From Blastopirellula marina (GTDB lineage: Bacteria > Planctomycetota > Planctomycetia > Pirellulales > Pirellulaceae): 64,000 nt of DNA. The position numbers were made by a program, and so were the translations under genes. This document shows positions 16,908 to 25,843 of the stretch, piece by piece. The DNA lies in contig NZ_PUIA01000085.1 of NCBI RefSeq assembly GCF_002967715.1, positions 186,001-250,000 on the forward strand, given 5' to 3'. Each line of letters begins with the position of its first letter. Position 1 is the stretch's first letter. The notes beneath the pieces were generated by a model. The model ran no database searches, was not told where the DNA came from, and was given only the letters and a program-made list of their open reading frames with translations.

Positions 16908-18839
16908 ATGACATCTCCCTTTGGCAATCAAACTCCGAAGAATTCTTACTGTGGGATAAGGACGCTATTGCAGCGTGCTATCGTCACTATTGCGTTCGCC
17001 GCTTTGTTCGCTGGAGCAACGTTCTCTCACACAGCGGAGACAGGGAGAAAGAAAACGATCGTCGTTCTCTATAGCTTTCGGACTTTGTTGCCCATCAACG
17101 TCGACAGGGACCGAGGTATTCGGCGGGCTCTCGCGGAACAGCTGGCCCAGGGTGCAGAACTGGAAGTCGAATACCTTGATCTGTCCCGCTATAAAAATGA
17201 AGAGTACGTTCGCGACTGGATTGCCCTTCTGCAAAAAAAGTATGGAGATAGCAACGTCGAGGTGGTAATTCCAGTTGCCGTAGATGCGGTTGAGTTTACA
17301 TTGGCCCATCGGGATGCCATATTCCCCGACGTCCCGATAGTCTTCTGCAGTGTCGAGGATGCCTTGGCGAAACGAGCTTGCGCTGAGCCCAACGTAACTG
17401 GCGTTGTGTATCACTTGGGTGTGGATGCAACGCTTCGTTCTGCCCTGGATATTTATCCGAAAGCTAAACATCTGTTAGTAATTGGTGGCACTTCGCCTCT
17501 GGACAAGAGCATCCGTGATCTAGCAGCTTCCCAAATTGCTCAATACGAGCAGGTCTTAAACGTCGAGTACCTGACAGGGCTTCCGCTGCCGGAACTGCTC
17601 GATCGCGTGGCTAAAGTCGAACCACACACCGTCGTGTTGATGCTGTCCTACCAAGAGGATACGTCCGGCGATAATTACGTCACGAGAGAAGTCATCGAGA
17701 AAATAAGCAATGCTTGCCCCGCGCCTGTGTTTGGTCTTTGGGACACGCTGCTAGGTCACGGGATCACGGGCGGAAGTCTCATTCAGATTGAAACCCAGGG
17801 CGAAATAGCAGGTCAAATGGCAGCCCGAGTTCTTCAGGGGGAACGAGCGTCGGATATTCCCTTGGTCGGCGAAGAGTTGAATCAACTCATGTTCGATGCT
17901 CGCCAACTGCAGCGTTTGAGCATCCACGAAGACATACTACCGGAAGGCTCGATTGTACGATATCGAGAGCCGACGTTCTGGGAGAGCTACCTCTGGATTT
18001 TGGTTGCCGCCTGCACGATTGTTGTCCTTCAATCCCTGCTGATCACAGCACTCTTGTTCGCTCGACTTCGGCGATGGCGGGCCGAACAAGCCCTTGCGGC
18101 CAGTCAAGAACTTGCACGCCAGCACAGGTCTGAACTCGCGCGAGTCAACCGCATGACAACTGTCGGTGAATTGACTGCGTCTCTTGCCCATGAAGTGAAC
18201 CAACCACTCTCCGCTATCGTGAGTAATGCTCAGGCGGCGATCCGGTTGCTTCGGCAAACGCCGCCTGACTCTGAGGAAGCCGATGCCGCCTTACACGACA
18301 TTGTAGGCGATGGAAACCGGGCCGCAGGCATACTCAATCGTGTGCGATCTCTGGTCAGCAAGGAATCGCCAACTCAAGAGCCATTAGACCTGAACGGTGC
18401 AGTCCATGAGGTAATCGAGCTTGCCGCGCCGGATGCCGAGAATCGAGGCATCATCATTCATAAACAGCTTGACGACACGTTGCCATCCATCAATGGGGAT
18501 AAAATCGAACTACAACAGGTGATCATGAATCTGTTGAATAATGCCGCTCAGGCCATGCAGGATATCGATCCGGAGTTGCGCCAAGTTAACATCCGTACGA
18601 CACACGACGCTCAGTTCGTGAAATTGACAGTTGAAGACTCTGGCATTGGCTTGAGCGATGACCAACTAAGTCAGATCTTTGCCCCGTTCTACACGCTGAA
18701 GACGGGCGGCATGGGCATGGGCTTGTCGATTAGTCAATCGATTGTGAACGCACATAGAGGAGAAATCTGGGCCACGCAGAATGCCAACCGAGGCGTCACC
18801 TTCCACGTCCGTTTGCCGGTTGCATCCCCTGATGCATAA
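16908..18839 (+). CDS. Sensor histidine kinase with an ABC-substrate-binding-like periplasmic domain
   Basis: A 643-residue protein. A signal-like N-terminal helix covers residues 24-42. A periplasmic domain of the ABC_sub_bind type follows (about 50-330, starting KKTIVVLYSFRTLLPINVDR). A membrane helix lies at about 362-387. The kinase core has the H box ASLAHEVNQPLSAIVSNAQA, with the phospho-His near residue 427; the N box is NLLNNAAQAM, G1 DSGIGL and G2 GGMGMGLSIS. All catalytic motifs are present. This build is common in proteobacteria next to FixJ-like regulators. The gene is followed by a LuxR-type regulator and a lone receiver, then a sulfatase, so it may sense a sulfated or aromatic compound. 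That ligand is a guess from context. Confidence 0.85.
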   Translation: MTSPFGNQTPKNSYCGIRTLLQRAIVTIAFAALFAGATFSHTAETGRKKTIVVLYSFRTLLPINVDRDRGIRRALAEQLAQGAELEVEYLDLSRYKNEEYVRDWIALLQKKYGDSNVEVVIPVAVDAVEFTLAHRDAIFPDVPIVFCSVEDALAKRACAEPNVTGVVYHLGVDATLRSALDIYPKAKHLLVIGGTSPLDKSIRDLAASQIAQYEQVLNVEYLTGLPLPELLDRVAKVEPHTVVLMLSYQEDTSGDNYVTREVIEKISNACPAPVFGLWDTLLGHGITGGSLIQIETQGEIAGQMAARVLQGERASDIPLVGEELNQLMFDARQLQRLSIHEDILPEGSIVRYREPTFWESYLWILVAACTIVVLQSLLITALLFARLRRWRAEQALAASQELARQHRSELARVNRMTTVGELTASLAHEVNQPLSAIVSNAQAAIRLLRQTPPDSEEADAALHDIVGDGNRAAGILNRVRSLVSKESPTQEPLDLNGAVHEVIELAAPDAENRGIIIHKQLDDTLPSINGDKIELQQVIMNLLNNAAQAMQDIDPELRQVNIRTTHDAQFVKLTVEDSGIGLSDDQLSQIFAPFYTLKTGGMGMGLSISQSIVNAHRGEIWATQNANRGVTFHVRLPVASPDA

Positions 18840-18931
18840 TAGAGCAATACTGAATACATAAACTGAGCAATCCAGAAACAGGCCCTGTCCTTCGCCTACA
18901 CCTTCCCCCTTCGATGACGTAACACAAGACC

Positions 18932-19552
18932 ATGCCGTACAAAAATGCCACTGTTTATGTCGTCGACGATGATCAGTCCGTTCGAAATGCAAAAGCCCGT
19001 TTACTGAAATCGGTCGGCCTGCGTGTCGAGGTCTTCAGTTCGGCTCGTGGATTTCTGGATCACAAGCGAGCCGATGTCCCAGGCTGTTTACTTCTCGACG
19101 TCCGCATGCCGGGATTGAGCGGACTAGACTTGCAGCAGGAATTGTCTGATTCGAAAGTTGATTTGCCGATTGTGTTTATCAGCTCCTTCGGTGATATTCC
19201 CATGTCCGTCCGTGCCATCAAGGCAGGGGCCGTCGACTTCTTACCCAAGCCTGTCGATGATCAAGTGCTGCTTAACGCCGTAGGTCAGGCAATCGATCAG
19301 CATATCCGCATGCGCCGGGACAGGAGCGAAGTGAAGGACATTCTCGAACGCATCGAGTCGTTGACGCCACGTGAACATGAAGTGCTGATGCTGGTGTGCG
19401 AGGGCTTAATGAACAAGCAGATCGCTGGACATTTAAACATTTCCCAGCCGACCGTCAAAGTTCATCGTCGCCACGTGATGGAGAAGATGGGAGCGGCATC
19501 GATTGCCGACCTGGTTCACATGGTGGATCAATCTGGCGTCTCTACGCCTTAA
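18932..19552 (+). CDS. FixJ/NarL-family response regulator
   Basis: A 206-residue protein. An N-terminal receiver domain (residues 4-120) has the acidic pair VVDDDQ, the phospho-acceptor Asp in CLLLDVRMPG, and Lys in FLPKP. A LuxR-type HTH follows (about 140-200) with LTPREHEVLMLVCEGLMNKQ and the recognition segment ISQPTVKVHRRHVMEKMG. It is the probable partner of the kinase 92 bases upstream and likely activates nearby genes, the sulfatase being the obvious candidate. No operator can be identified from sequence alone. Confidence 0.9.
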   Translation: MPYKNATVYVVDDDQSVRNAKARLLKSVGLRVEVFSSARGFLDHKRADVPGCLLLDVRMPGLSGLDLQQELSDSKVDLPIVFISSFGDIPMSVRAIKAGAVDFLPKPVDDQVLLNAVGQAIDQHIRMRRDRSEVKDILERIESLTPREHEVLMLVCEGLMNKQIAGHLNISQPTVKVHRRHVMEKMGAASIADLVHMVDQSGVSTP

Positions 19553-19716
19553 GTATAGGTTGCATCATCCCAAGAGATGATTTGCAGCTGTGCTCTCGAG
19601 TGCCATCTTAGTTGCTAACAACACCGCCTGTCGTATTTCGTTACTTCCCGGACTGCGAGTCGTGCGACTCCGCCTGAGCTGGAGAGTAATCGACTGCGGT
19701 CGGAGCATCGATTGCG

Positions 19717-20091
19717 ATGGCACCACCCTTCAAGGTTGCCGTGATTGACGATGATGAGTCTGTTCGCCGAGCGCTACAACGATTGCTGCAAAGCAGTGGT
19801 TATGCGGTCGAGACGTTCGCCTCAGCCGAGGAATTTGTGGAATGCGACGCCGCTTCACATACCGACTGTCTCCTCCTCGACGTGCATCTCCGAAGGGTGA
19901 GTGGTCTACAGCTTCAGAGAATGCTGACGGTCGCTAATCAGCACATTCCCATCGTGTTCATTACGTCGCATCAAGACGAGCACTCACGGCAAGCGGCCCT
20001 GCAGGCAGGTGCCACGGATTTCCTATGCAAACCCTTTGATACGGAAGCACTCCTTGAGGTAATCGAAAGAGCCATCGAGCACATGGAGTAA
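19717..20091 (+). CDS. Single-domain response regulator (receiver only)
   Basis: A 124-residue protein made only of a receiver domain. The acidic pocket is VIDDDES, the phospho-Asp lies in CLLLDVHL, the Thr/Ser switch in VFITSH, and the conserved Lys in FLCKPFD. It resembles the receiver of FixJ-like regulators but has lost, or never had, an output domain. It lies in the same block as the kinase and regulator, 164 bases downstream, and could be a phosphate sink or a second output through protein contacts. Confidence 0.85.
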   Translation: MAPPFKVAVIDDDESVRRALQRLLQSSGYAVETFASAEEFVECDAASHTDCLLLDVHLRRVSGLQLQRMLTVANQHIPIVFITSHQDEHSRQAALQAGATDFLCKPFDTEALLEVIERAIEHME

Positions 20092-20158
20092 AAGCTCAAA
20101 GTACATCCACAGAGTTTCGCTTACTTTCAATACTCCCTGAAAAAGAGAGGATCTGAAG

Positions 20159-20329
20159 ATGAGAATGCTGAGTAGTTTATGCCGTCCGATTATCGCTTCA
20201 ACCGTGATTATGACCGTGGTCTGTGGAACGGTGGTGACGGCGTCTGCCCAAGAAGACTTTTCCCATCAAGTACCCCCCGAATTTCAAGGTTGTGATGCCA
20301 GGTCGAACCAAGTGATCCGGCGCTGCTAA
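20159..20329 (+). pseudogene. Cut-off secretion leader before the sulfatase
   Basis: A 56-codon frame with a good ribosome-binding site (gagagg, 9 bases before ATG). It encodes a typical signal peptide ending ASAQ near residue 34, then EDFSHQVPPEFQG, after which sense is lost and a stop follows. A convincing start and leader without a mature domain suggests the 5' end of a secreted-protein gene truncated when the sulfatase segment was joined. The text after the leader is vaguely like the pre-sulfatase-domain region of the next gene, so it may derive from a sulfatase paralogue. It could also be a real small secreted peptide. Confidence 0.5.
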
Positions 20330-20449
20330 CTCGACGTGGGCCGACCTGCAATAGCCACTAGGCCCACGTTCATCTTTGCTCATGCAATTCTTCTGATCAC
20401 AGGCGACTTCAAAAGACGCGTTTACCTTTATTTGAAATGCAAGGTCATT

Positions 20450-22876
20450 ATGAGTACTACAAAAACAGCCCTCGCTTTTATAGCGGCACTGCTGCTTGCT
20501 ACTTCGGTGCGGGCGCAACAAAAATCAGCCGACGATTCCTCACCCGATCTTCTTCGAGGGTTTAAAGGCAAGATCGAGCTGGACGTCCGTGATTCCCAAC
20601 CGGACTGGAAGCCCTTCATGCCCCCAAAGGCACCCGAAGGAGCCCCCAATATCCTTTTCATACTATACGACGACACGGGCCAGGCGGCCTGGTCTCCCTA
20701 CGGTGGCCGCCTCAGCATGCCGACGCTCGACAGCCTCGCCGCCGACGGGCTGATCTACACCAATTGGCATACCACCTCATTGTGCTCACCCACACGCTCC
20801 ACGCTGCAGACCGGCCGCACCCACTGGATGAACGGGTATGCCAACATCAGCGAAGGCGCGGAGGGGTTCCCGGGCTACAGCACCCGCTTTCCCAAAGAGG
20901 TAACGACCATTTCCGAAGTGTTGCAGGCCAATGGCTACGCTACCTTGTGGCTCGGCAAGGACCACAATGTGCCGGAAGTCGACGTGGCACCGGGCGGGTA
21001 TCGCGGCGAGTGGCCGCTGCAGAAGGGGTGGGATCGCTTCTACGGCTTCCTCGGCGGCGAGACCAACCAGTGGTATCCGGACCTGGTGAAGGACAACGAC
21101 TTCATCGACCAGCCATACATGCCTGAGGATGGCTATCACTTATCCAAGGACCTCGCGGATCAGGCAATCGAGATGCTCCGCAACAAGAACGCCTCCAACC
21201 CGTCCAAGCCCTTCTTCATGTGGTTCAATCCTGGTGCCAACCATGCGCCCCACCAGGCTCCCAAGGAATGGATCGCGAAATACAAAGGCAAGTTCGACGA
21301 CGGTTACGACGCCTATCGCGAATGGGTAACCAAACGCATGAAGGAGAAAGGCATCATCCCCGAAAATACCGTCAACACCGCTGTTAACCCCCTTCCCAAA
21401 GACGAAGCCAATCCGCTGGATTACGTACGCCCCTGGGATTCCCTGAACGACCAGGAAAAGCAACTCTTCAACCGCATGGCAGAGGTTTGGGCGGCCTATT
21501 CTTCCTACACCGATTATGAGATCGGTCGTGTCATCGACTACCTGAAGGAAACAGGCCAGTACGAAAACACCCTGATCATCTACGCTGCCGACAATGGTAC
21601 CTCCGGAGAGGGCTCGCCCAATGGTTCGGTAAACGAGAACAAGTTCTTCAATAGTTTTCCGGACAGTCTCGAAGACAACATGAAGTACATCGACAAGCTA
21701 GGCAGCCCGGACACCTACGAGCATTTCCCAACCGGCTGGGCTGCGGCCTTCTCGGCACCGTACAAGTTCTTCAAACGCTACTCAGAGTACGAGGGGGGAA
21801 CTGCGGATCCGCTAGTCATCAGCTGGCCCAAGGGGATCAAAGCACGTGGCGAGCTTCGCCACCAGTACCATCATTCGACGGATATCGTGCCGACGTTGCT
21901 GGAGATCACCGGTCTGAAAATGCCCGAGTTCAATCACGGCGTGAAGCAGTACCCGCTCTACGGCGTTTCCATGGCTTACACGTTTGATGCCAAGCCGAAC
22001 GACCCGACGCATAAAAAGGTTCAGATCTACGAGATGTTCGGCACGCGGGGCATCTGGAAGGACGGCTGGCACGCGGCCTCCGTGCACGTTCCGATGGGCA
22101 ACAAGAGCCACTTCGACAGCGACAAATGGGAACTCTACAACATGGAGGAGGACCGCTCTCAGTCCAACAATCTCGCCGACAAGTACCCGGAAAAGCTGAA
22201 GGAGCTCAAAGACCTCTGGATGCAACAGGCGAAAGAGAACAACGTGCTGCCACTGGATGATCGTTTTCCTGTGACGATTGCAGGGCTCCCGCGACCCAGT
22301 GAGGAACCTCCCCACGATACCTACAAGTATTACCCGGATACGGAACCTGTATCGGAAAGCGTGGCGGTCAACGTGCGAGGTCGTTCCTACAAGATCCTCG
22401 CCAACGTCGAGATCACCGACAAGACCGAAGGCGTGATCTTCGCGATGGGCTCCCGCTTTGGCGGTCATTCGCTGTTCATCAAGGACAATAAGCTCTACTA
22501 CGTGTACAACTTCCTGGGCATCAAGCCCGAGCAGGTGTTCGAGTCCGACGTGACGCTGAAGCCGGGTAAATACACGGTAGGCATGGAGTTCGAGAAGACA
22601 GGCCAGGGCGAACACAGCGAGTTTCTGGGCGAGACCAAGCTGTATATCGACGACAAGGTGGTGGCGTCCGGCAAGATGCGCACCCAGCCGGGCAAGTTCA
22701 CCCTTTCCGGTGAAGGCCTCTGCGTCGGTTACGACAGCGGTGATGCGGTGAGTACGTTGTACAAAGCTCCCGGCAAGTTCACCGGGGGTAAGATCCAAGG
22801 CGTTGCCGTATCGGTCAAGGGCGAGCCTTACTTGAACCTTGAACAGGAGGCCAAGCGCCTCATGTTGAAGTGGTAA
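20450..22876 (+). CDS. Secreted sulfatase (formylglycine type)
   Basis: An 808-residue sulfatase with signal peptide (cleavage after VRAQ, about residue 23). The alkaline-phosphatase fold begins with the metal-binding LYDDTG. The active-site motif LCSPTRSTLQTGR fits C-x-P-x-R, with Cys112 expected to become formylglycine, so a maturation enzyme is needed and none lies nearby. PGANHAPH and the ADNGTSGEGSP metal-site motif are present. The C-terminal 200 residues form an extra beta-rich domain. It should hydrolyse sulfate esters outside the cytoplasm; the substrate is unknown. ATG 20450 follows aagg; the longer frame from 20336 lacks a leader. Flanking cut-off leaders and a codon style unlike the planctomycete genes suggest transfer. 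Confidence 0.9.
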   Translation: MSTTKTALAFIAALLLATSVRAQQKSADDSSPDLLRGFKGKIELDVRDSQPDWKPFMPPKAPEGAPNILFILYDDTGQAAWSPYGGRLSMPTLDSLAADGLIYTNWHTTSLCSPTRSTLQTGRTHWMNGYANISEGAEGFPGYSTRFPKEVTTISEVLQANGYATLWLGKDHNVPEVDVAPGGYRGEWPLQKGWDRFYGFLGGETNQWYPDLVKDNDFIDQPYMPEDGYHLSKDLADQAIEMLRNKNASNPSKPFFMWFNPGANHAPHQAPKEWIAKYKGKFDDGYDAYREWVTKRMKEKGIIPENTVNTAVNPLPKDEANPLDYVRPWDSLNDQEKQLFNRMAEVWAAYSSYTDYEIGRVIDYLKETGQYENTLIIYAADNGTSGEGSPNGSVNENKFFNSFPDSLEDNMKYIDKLGSPDTYEHFPTGWAAAFSAPYKFFKRYSEYEGGTADPLVISWPKGIKARGELRHQYHHSTDIVPTLLEITGLKMPEFNHGVKQYPLYGVSMAYTFDAKPNDPTHKKVQIYEMFGTRGIWKDGWHAASVHVPMGNKSHFDSDKWELYNMEEDRSQSNNLADKYPEKLKELKDLWMQQAKENNVLPLDDRFPVTIAGLPRPSEEPPHDTYKYYPDTEPVSESVAVNVRGRSYKILANVEITDKTEGVIFAMGSRFGGHSLFIKDNKLYYVYNFLGIKPEQVFESDVTLKPGKYTVGMEFEKTGQGEHSEFLGETKLYIDDKVVASGKMRTQPGKFTLSGEGLCVGYDSGDAVSTLYKAPGKFTGGKIQGVAVSVKGEPYLNLEQEAKRLMLKW

Positions 22877-23022
22877 TGACGCGAAGAGCCTGCCAGCGGG
22901 AAGCTGGCCCGGCTAATCGTTGTCTCTATCTATCGTTCGTTCTGCTTGCGGCACTCGGCTTCGCGCCGAGTGCCGCCATGGCAGACATTCCAGCGACCAA
23001 GCCTACGTCTTCCTGGGCATAA
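22876..23022 (+). pseudogene. Cut-off secretion leader after the sulfatase
   Basis: The sulfatase stop overlaps an ATG (TAATG, ATG at 22876-22878) that opens a 48-codon frame. It encodes a signal peptide (LYLSFVLLAALGFAPSAAMA, cleavage near residue 35) and then only about 13 residues before TAA at 23020-23022. The overlapping start is typical of a coupled downstream operon gene, so this is best read as the 5' end of the next gene in the donor operon, cut just after the leader. The rest is missing from the window. Confidence 0.55.
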
Positions 23023-23407
23023 ATTCTTAGTACCATATTCTAAGTTGTCACCATCGCAGGCCTTCTGACACAGCAAACTTGTGTGCTCAAGTCAGAGAAA
23101 TGCTTTTTGGCGGGAACTCATCACACGCACATCTGAAGTCGAGCGTTTAACTTGATTGGCTGGCGGCAGTTGAAGCGGTCAGAGTTAGTCCTGTAAATCA
23201 CCCAGTACGAACCGTCATGGGATGTTGTCGCTCGCATATCTTTTCGTAGTACGCTTTATACTTCGCGCGCCATCACAAGGACCGCCTACTCTTCAAAAGT
23301 GGTTTTTAGAATCCTAAGCCAGCCGATCAGATCAGACACAAAATCAGACATGTGAGCAATTCACGTCAGATCTTACTGATAGTCTTTCTGTGCAACTCAA
23401 AAGAAAA

Positions 23408-23437
23408 ACCCACCTTGTCAAAATAGCCAAGGTGGGT
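23408..23437 (-). terminator. Intrinsic terminator read on the minus strand
   Basis: Arms acccaccttg (23408-23417) and caaggtgggt (23428-23437) pair perfectly around a 10-base loop. Read on the minus strand the stem is followed by tttttctttt, a good U tract. No intact minus-strand gene ends here; the only thing just upstream on that strand is the tmRNA-end-like 12-mer, so this may be the terminator left with an RNA-gene 3' end. Confidence 0.75.
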
Positions 23438-23440
23438 CGA

Positions 23441-23452
23441 GTGGAGGCGGCG
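23441..23452 (-). repeat. tmRNA-3'-end-like scar (possible attachment site)
   Basis: On the minus strand this reads cgccgcctccac, matching the 3' acceptor sequence of many bacterial tmRNAs (ssrA), which end in CCGCCGCCTCCACCA. Three bases later the terminator at 23437 begins, as expected after an RNA gene. No tmRNA body lies upstream, so only a scar remains. tmRNA genes are well-known integration sites. The match is short, and the comparison is from memory of the family, so this is a suggestion. Confidence 0.3.
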
Positions 23453-23842
23453 AAAAGTGGGCGATTTCGTTGCACACGATTTTCGTAAACGACTAAATAT
23501 CAGTGATTTACAGCAACGACTTCTCGTGGAAAGATTTTCTTGTCGGAACATTTATAGGGCTCATCGGAATGCTCTCGACGATAATTAGAAACCAACTGCG
23601 TCACGATCTACGACAAGAATTATCTTACTCGTCATTGCGCACTGGACACGCCCTCCTGAGCAACTCTTCCCCGGAGATTCGGGATTACAACCAACCGGGA
23701 GCTGGTGCCATCTCAGTGATACAGAAACTGCGCAGGTTTCGGTTTATGAGGCTGGCAATCTGCTGGTGAGAAGATGACTGTCCGCGAACCCAAATTCGCG
23801 CCACAATGTCATATCAAGATCAGACTCAAAGAGAAAAAACTC

Positions 23843-25843
23843 ATGCATCCACAGACCTATTACGGACACCTCGAATCGATCAAGGGCGATGCTGAGGCCA
23901 TTGACAACGAGAAGCGGCGGCTCGACAAGCAAATCGAACGTCAGATTCAGAAGGTTGAACAAACGCTAACGCCTGAAACGGTTCCCGGCCTCTTATGGAG
24001 CTTAAACCTGAAGGAGCTTCAGCACGTTGCGCCTTTGGTTGGTATTCCAGTATCTGATTTAATGGGGCACTCCCGATATCTTCGAGCACTTTGTGCCAAA
24101 GTAGCTTTTAAGTCTGGGGCGATCTCCGAAGACCCGAATACGGACGAGCTACTGGAGATTTGCGGAACCCTGTGGCAAGCATTCTTTTATCGCGAAATGC
24201 TTGACGACCTCAAGGATATTGATGGAGCGAAAGACGATCGTCAACAACGGATGATTGCAGGTATGACAAGTCTCTTGAGTGCGATCCAAGGAGAGTTAAC
24301 GTACCCAGAGCAGGCACGGAATCGAATTGACCGCTTGTTCTCTCCGTTTTGTTCCCGTGTAATTCAGCCTGCACTCGGCGTGAGCGTCTCGCAAATAAAC
24401 GCCGCTTTTGAGCGAATTCACCGTATTGTCCCAGAGAGACTTGAATCTGCTCGAAAGTTGATGTCGCCAGTATACGAGCACTGGGAGATTTTCAAGCAGA
24501 TGGCTGCGGACGGTGCGAGTAATGAAGAACTACACCATTTCATGCGCAACCACCCAGATCATGAGAAAGTCGGACATGAGTTTGCCGATGGTGTTCAGAC
24601 GATAAACGAATGCCTTTTATTCGCTCCACGAGATCTTGACGGTATTTCGGATGGTCACGGGAAAGAATTTCTTGAGGCGTTCTCGTTTTCTCCTGGGGAG
24701 AAGAATCAAGATTTTCAAACACCGTATGACGAAGACATTGTTCGGTCACGACCCTTCGCACGACTTGAGGACGGATCGTTCATGTTGCTTGATGTTTGTT
24801 ATTGCACCTATGCGCCGCTCACGAGATTGCCGGAGTGCTTCGACACGCCGAAGCTCGCTGCTCAGCTACGAAAGCGACGAGACGCCGCACTAGAAGATGA
24901 AGCGTCGAGACTTTTTTCAACTGTTCTTGATTCCGCGACGCGCTACCGAAGCTATTGCATACCGGTCGGCCCAGAAGGGAAGCTTGCTGAACGGGACCTT
25001 TTACTCATAAATGGTGATACGGTCTTTGTGGTTGAGAGCAAGGCATCTCCACTTCGATCCGTGAAGAAACGCGACGACAAAGTTTCTCGACTTGTTACCG
25101 ATGTAAAAAAGACCATCCAGGCGGGCTATGACCAAGCAGTGAGTGTGATCGAGTACCTAAAGTCCGCGAGTGGGGCTGTCGATCTGTTCGACAACAAAGG
25201 CAACAGAGTTGCAACGATCGACACCACGAAATTTGACCATTTTTTTCCGGTCGTTGCCCTTGATTCGTACTTCGGTTTCATAGCATCCGATTTGGAATGC
25301 TGGATGGAAACAGCGGGCGATGTTAGTTATCCTTGGGTTGTCGACACTGACACGCTGGAGTCCATCATTCTAAAGATTGATACACTAGAAAAGTTGACGG
25401 AGTTCTTGGCGTGGAGAAAGACCCTTCATGGACTCGTAACGAATGAAGACGAAGCAGTTTTCGCCGGATTCTATTTGCGGCATGGTGCCGTAGCGATGCC
25501 TGAGGATGCGGAAGATGGTTCAACAATGGTGCGACTCGATGCAGACTACGCCGACATCTTTGAAGCGGAGTACTTTAAGAGGCAAGGAATCGATGTTGAA
25601 ATGCCACCGGAAGAAACAGGACCTCCAGTGTGGTCGATAATGAAGCGAGATGGAGACGTAATTGATTTCTCGATCGGCGGAAAACATTTCGACTCCATTA
25701 ACATCAGAACGGGGCAAGACGCAAAGCAGATGCGTAGAGATGCTGCTCATGCGAAGAAACGCACGTCTGGGCAAAAGCGGCCAGGACGCAATGCACCTTG
25801 TCCTTGTGGAAGCGGACGAAAATACAAGAAATGCTGCCTGTGA
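23843..25843 (+). CDS. SEC-C motif protein with a PD-(D/E)xK-like nuclease core
   Basis: A 666-residue protein with no signal peptide. The first 330 residues are helical and unassigned. At about residues 345-420 an acidic helix (LEDEASRLFSTVL) is followed by ERDLLLINGD and then FVVESKAS; this E...D...ExK order is what NERD/PD-(D/E)xK nucleases show. The C-terminus is a SEC-C zinc motif (GRNAPCPCGSGRKYKKCC), also used as a protein or nucleic-acid contact in defence proteins. It lies in the mosaic island beside an RNA-end scar, and its GC is lower than that of its neighbours. An antiphage role is plausible but unproven. An alternative start is ATG 23774 (ggtgag 5 bases before it), adding 23 unconvincing residues. 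Confidence 0.6.
   Translation: MHPQTYYGHLESIKGDAEAIDNEKRRLDKQIERQIQKVEQTLTPETVPGLLWSLNLKELQHVAPLVGIPVSDLMGHSRYLRALCAKVAFKSGAISEDPNTDELLEICGTLWQAFFYREMLDDLKDIDGAKDDRQQRMIAGMTSLLSAIQGELTYPEQARNRIDRLFSPFCSRVIQPALGVSVSQINAAFERIHRIVPERLESARKLMSPVYEHWEIFKQMAADGASNEELHHFMRNHPDHEKVGHEFADGVQTINECLLFAPRDLDGISDGHGKEFLEAFSFSPGEKNQDFQTPYDEDIVRSRPFARLEDGSFMLLDVCYCTYAPLTRLPECFDTPKLAAQLRKRRDAALEDEASRLFSTVLDSATRYRSYCIPVGPEGKLAERDLLLINGDTVFVVESKASPLRSVKKRDDKVSRLVTDVKKTIQAGYDQAVSVIEYLKSASGAVDLFDNKGNRVATIDTTKFDHFFPVVALDSYFGFIASDLECWMETAGDVSYPWVVDTDTLESIILKIDTLEKLTEFLAWRKTLHGLVTNEDEAVFAGFYLRHGAVAMPEDAEDGSTMVRLDADYADIFEAEYFKRQGIDVEMPPEETGPPVWSIMKRDGDVIDFSIGGKHFDSINIRTGQDAKQMRRDAAHAKKRTSGQKRPGRNAPCPCGSGRKYKKCCL

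Larger units (their letters stand above)
23023..23842. other. Junction region: no supported gene; terminator and tmRNA-end-like scar
   Basis: About 820 bases between the cut-off leader and the SEC-C gene. A minus-strand terminator (23408-23437) and a tmRNA-3'-like 12-mer (23441-23452) are the only structures I can support. A GTG-started frame at 23503-23769 and a minus-strand frame at 23366-23551 have no recognisable domain. Base composition is lower in GC than in the sulfatase block, consistent with a junction of DNA from different sources. Confidence 0.5.

Noticed and set aside
21812-22798. 328-codon antisense frame inside the sulfatase
   Set aside because: It follows from the codon use of the sulfatase; no recognisable protein, ribosome-binding site or neighbour.
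23503-23769. 88-codon GTG-started frame with one hydrophobic stretch
   Set aside because: A helix-like start (FLVGTFIGLIGML) is visible, but there is no ribosome-binding site and the rest looks random; could be a remnant.
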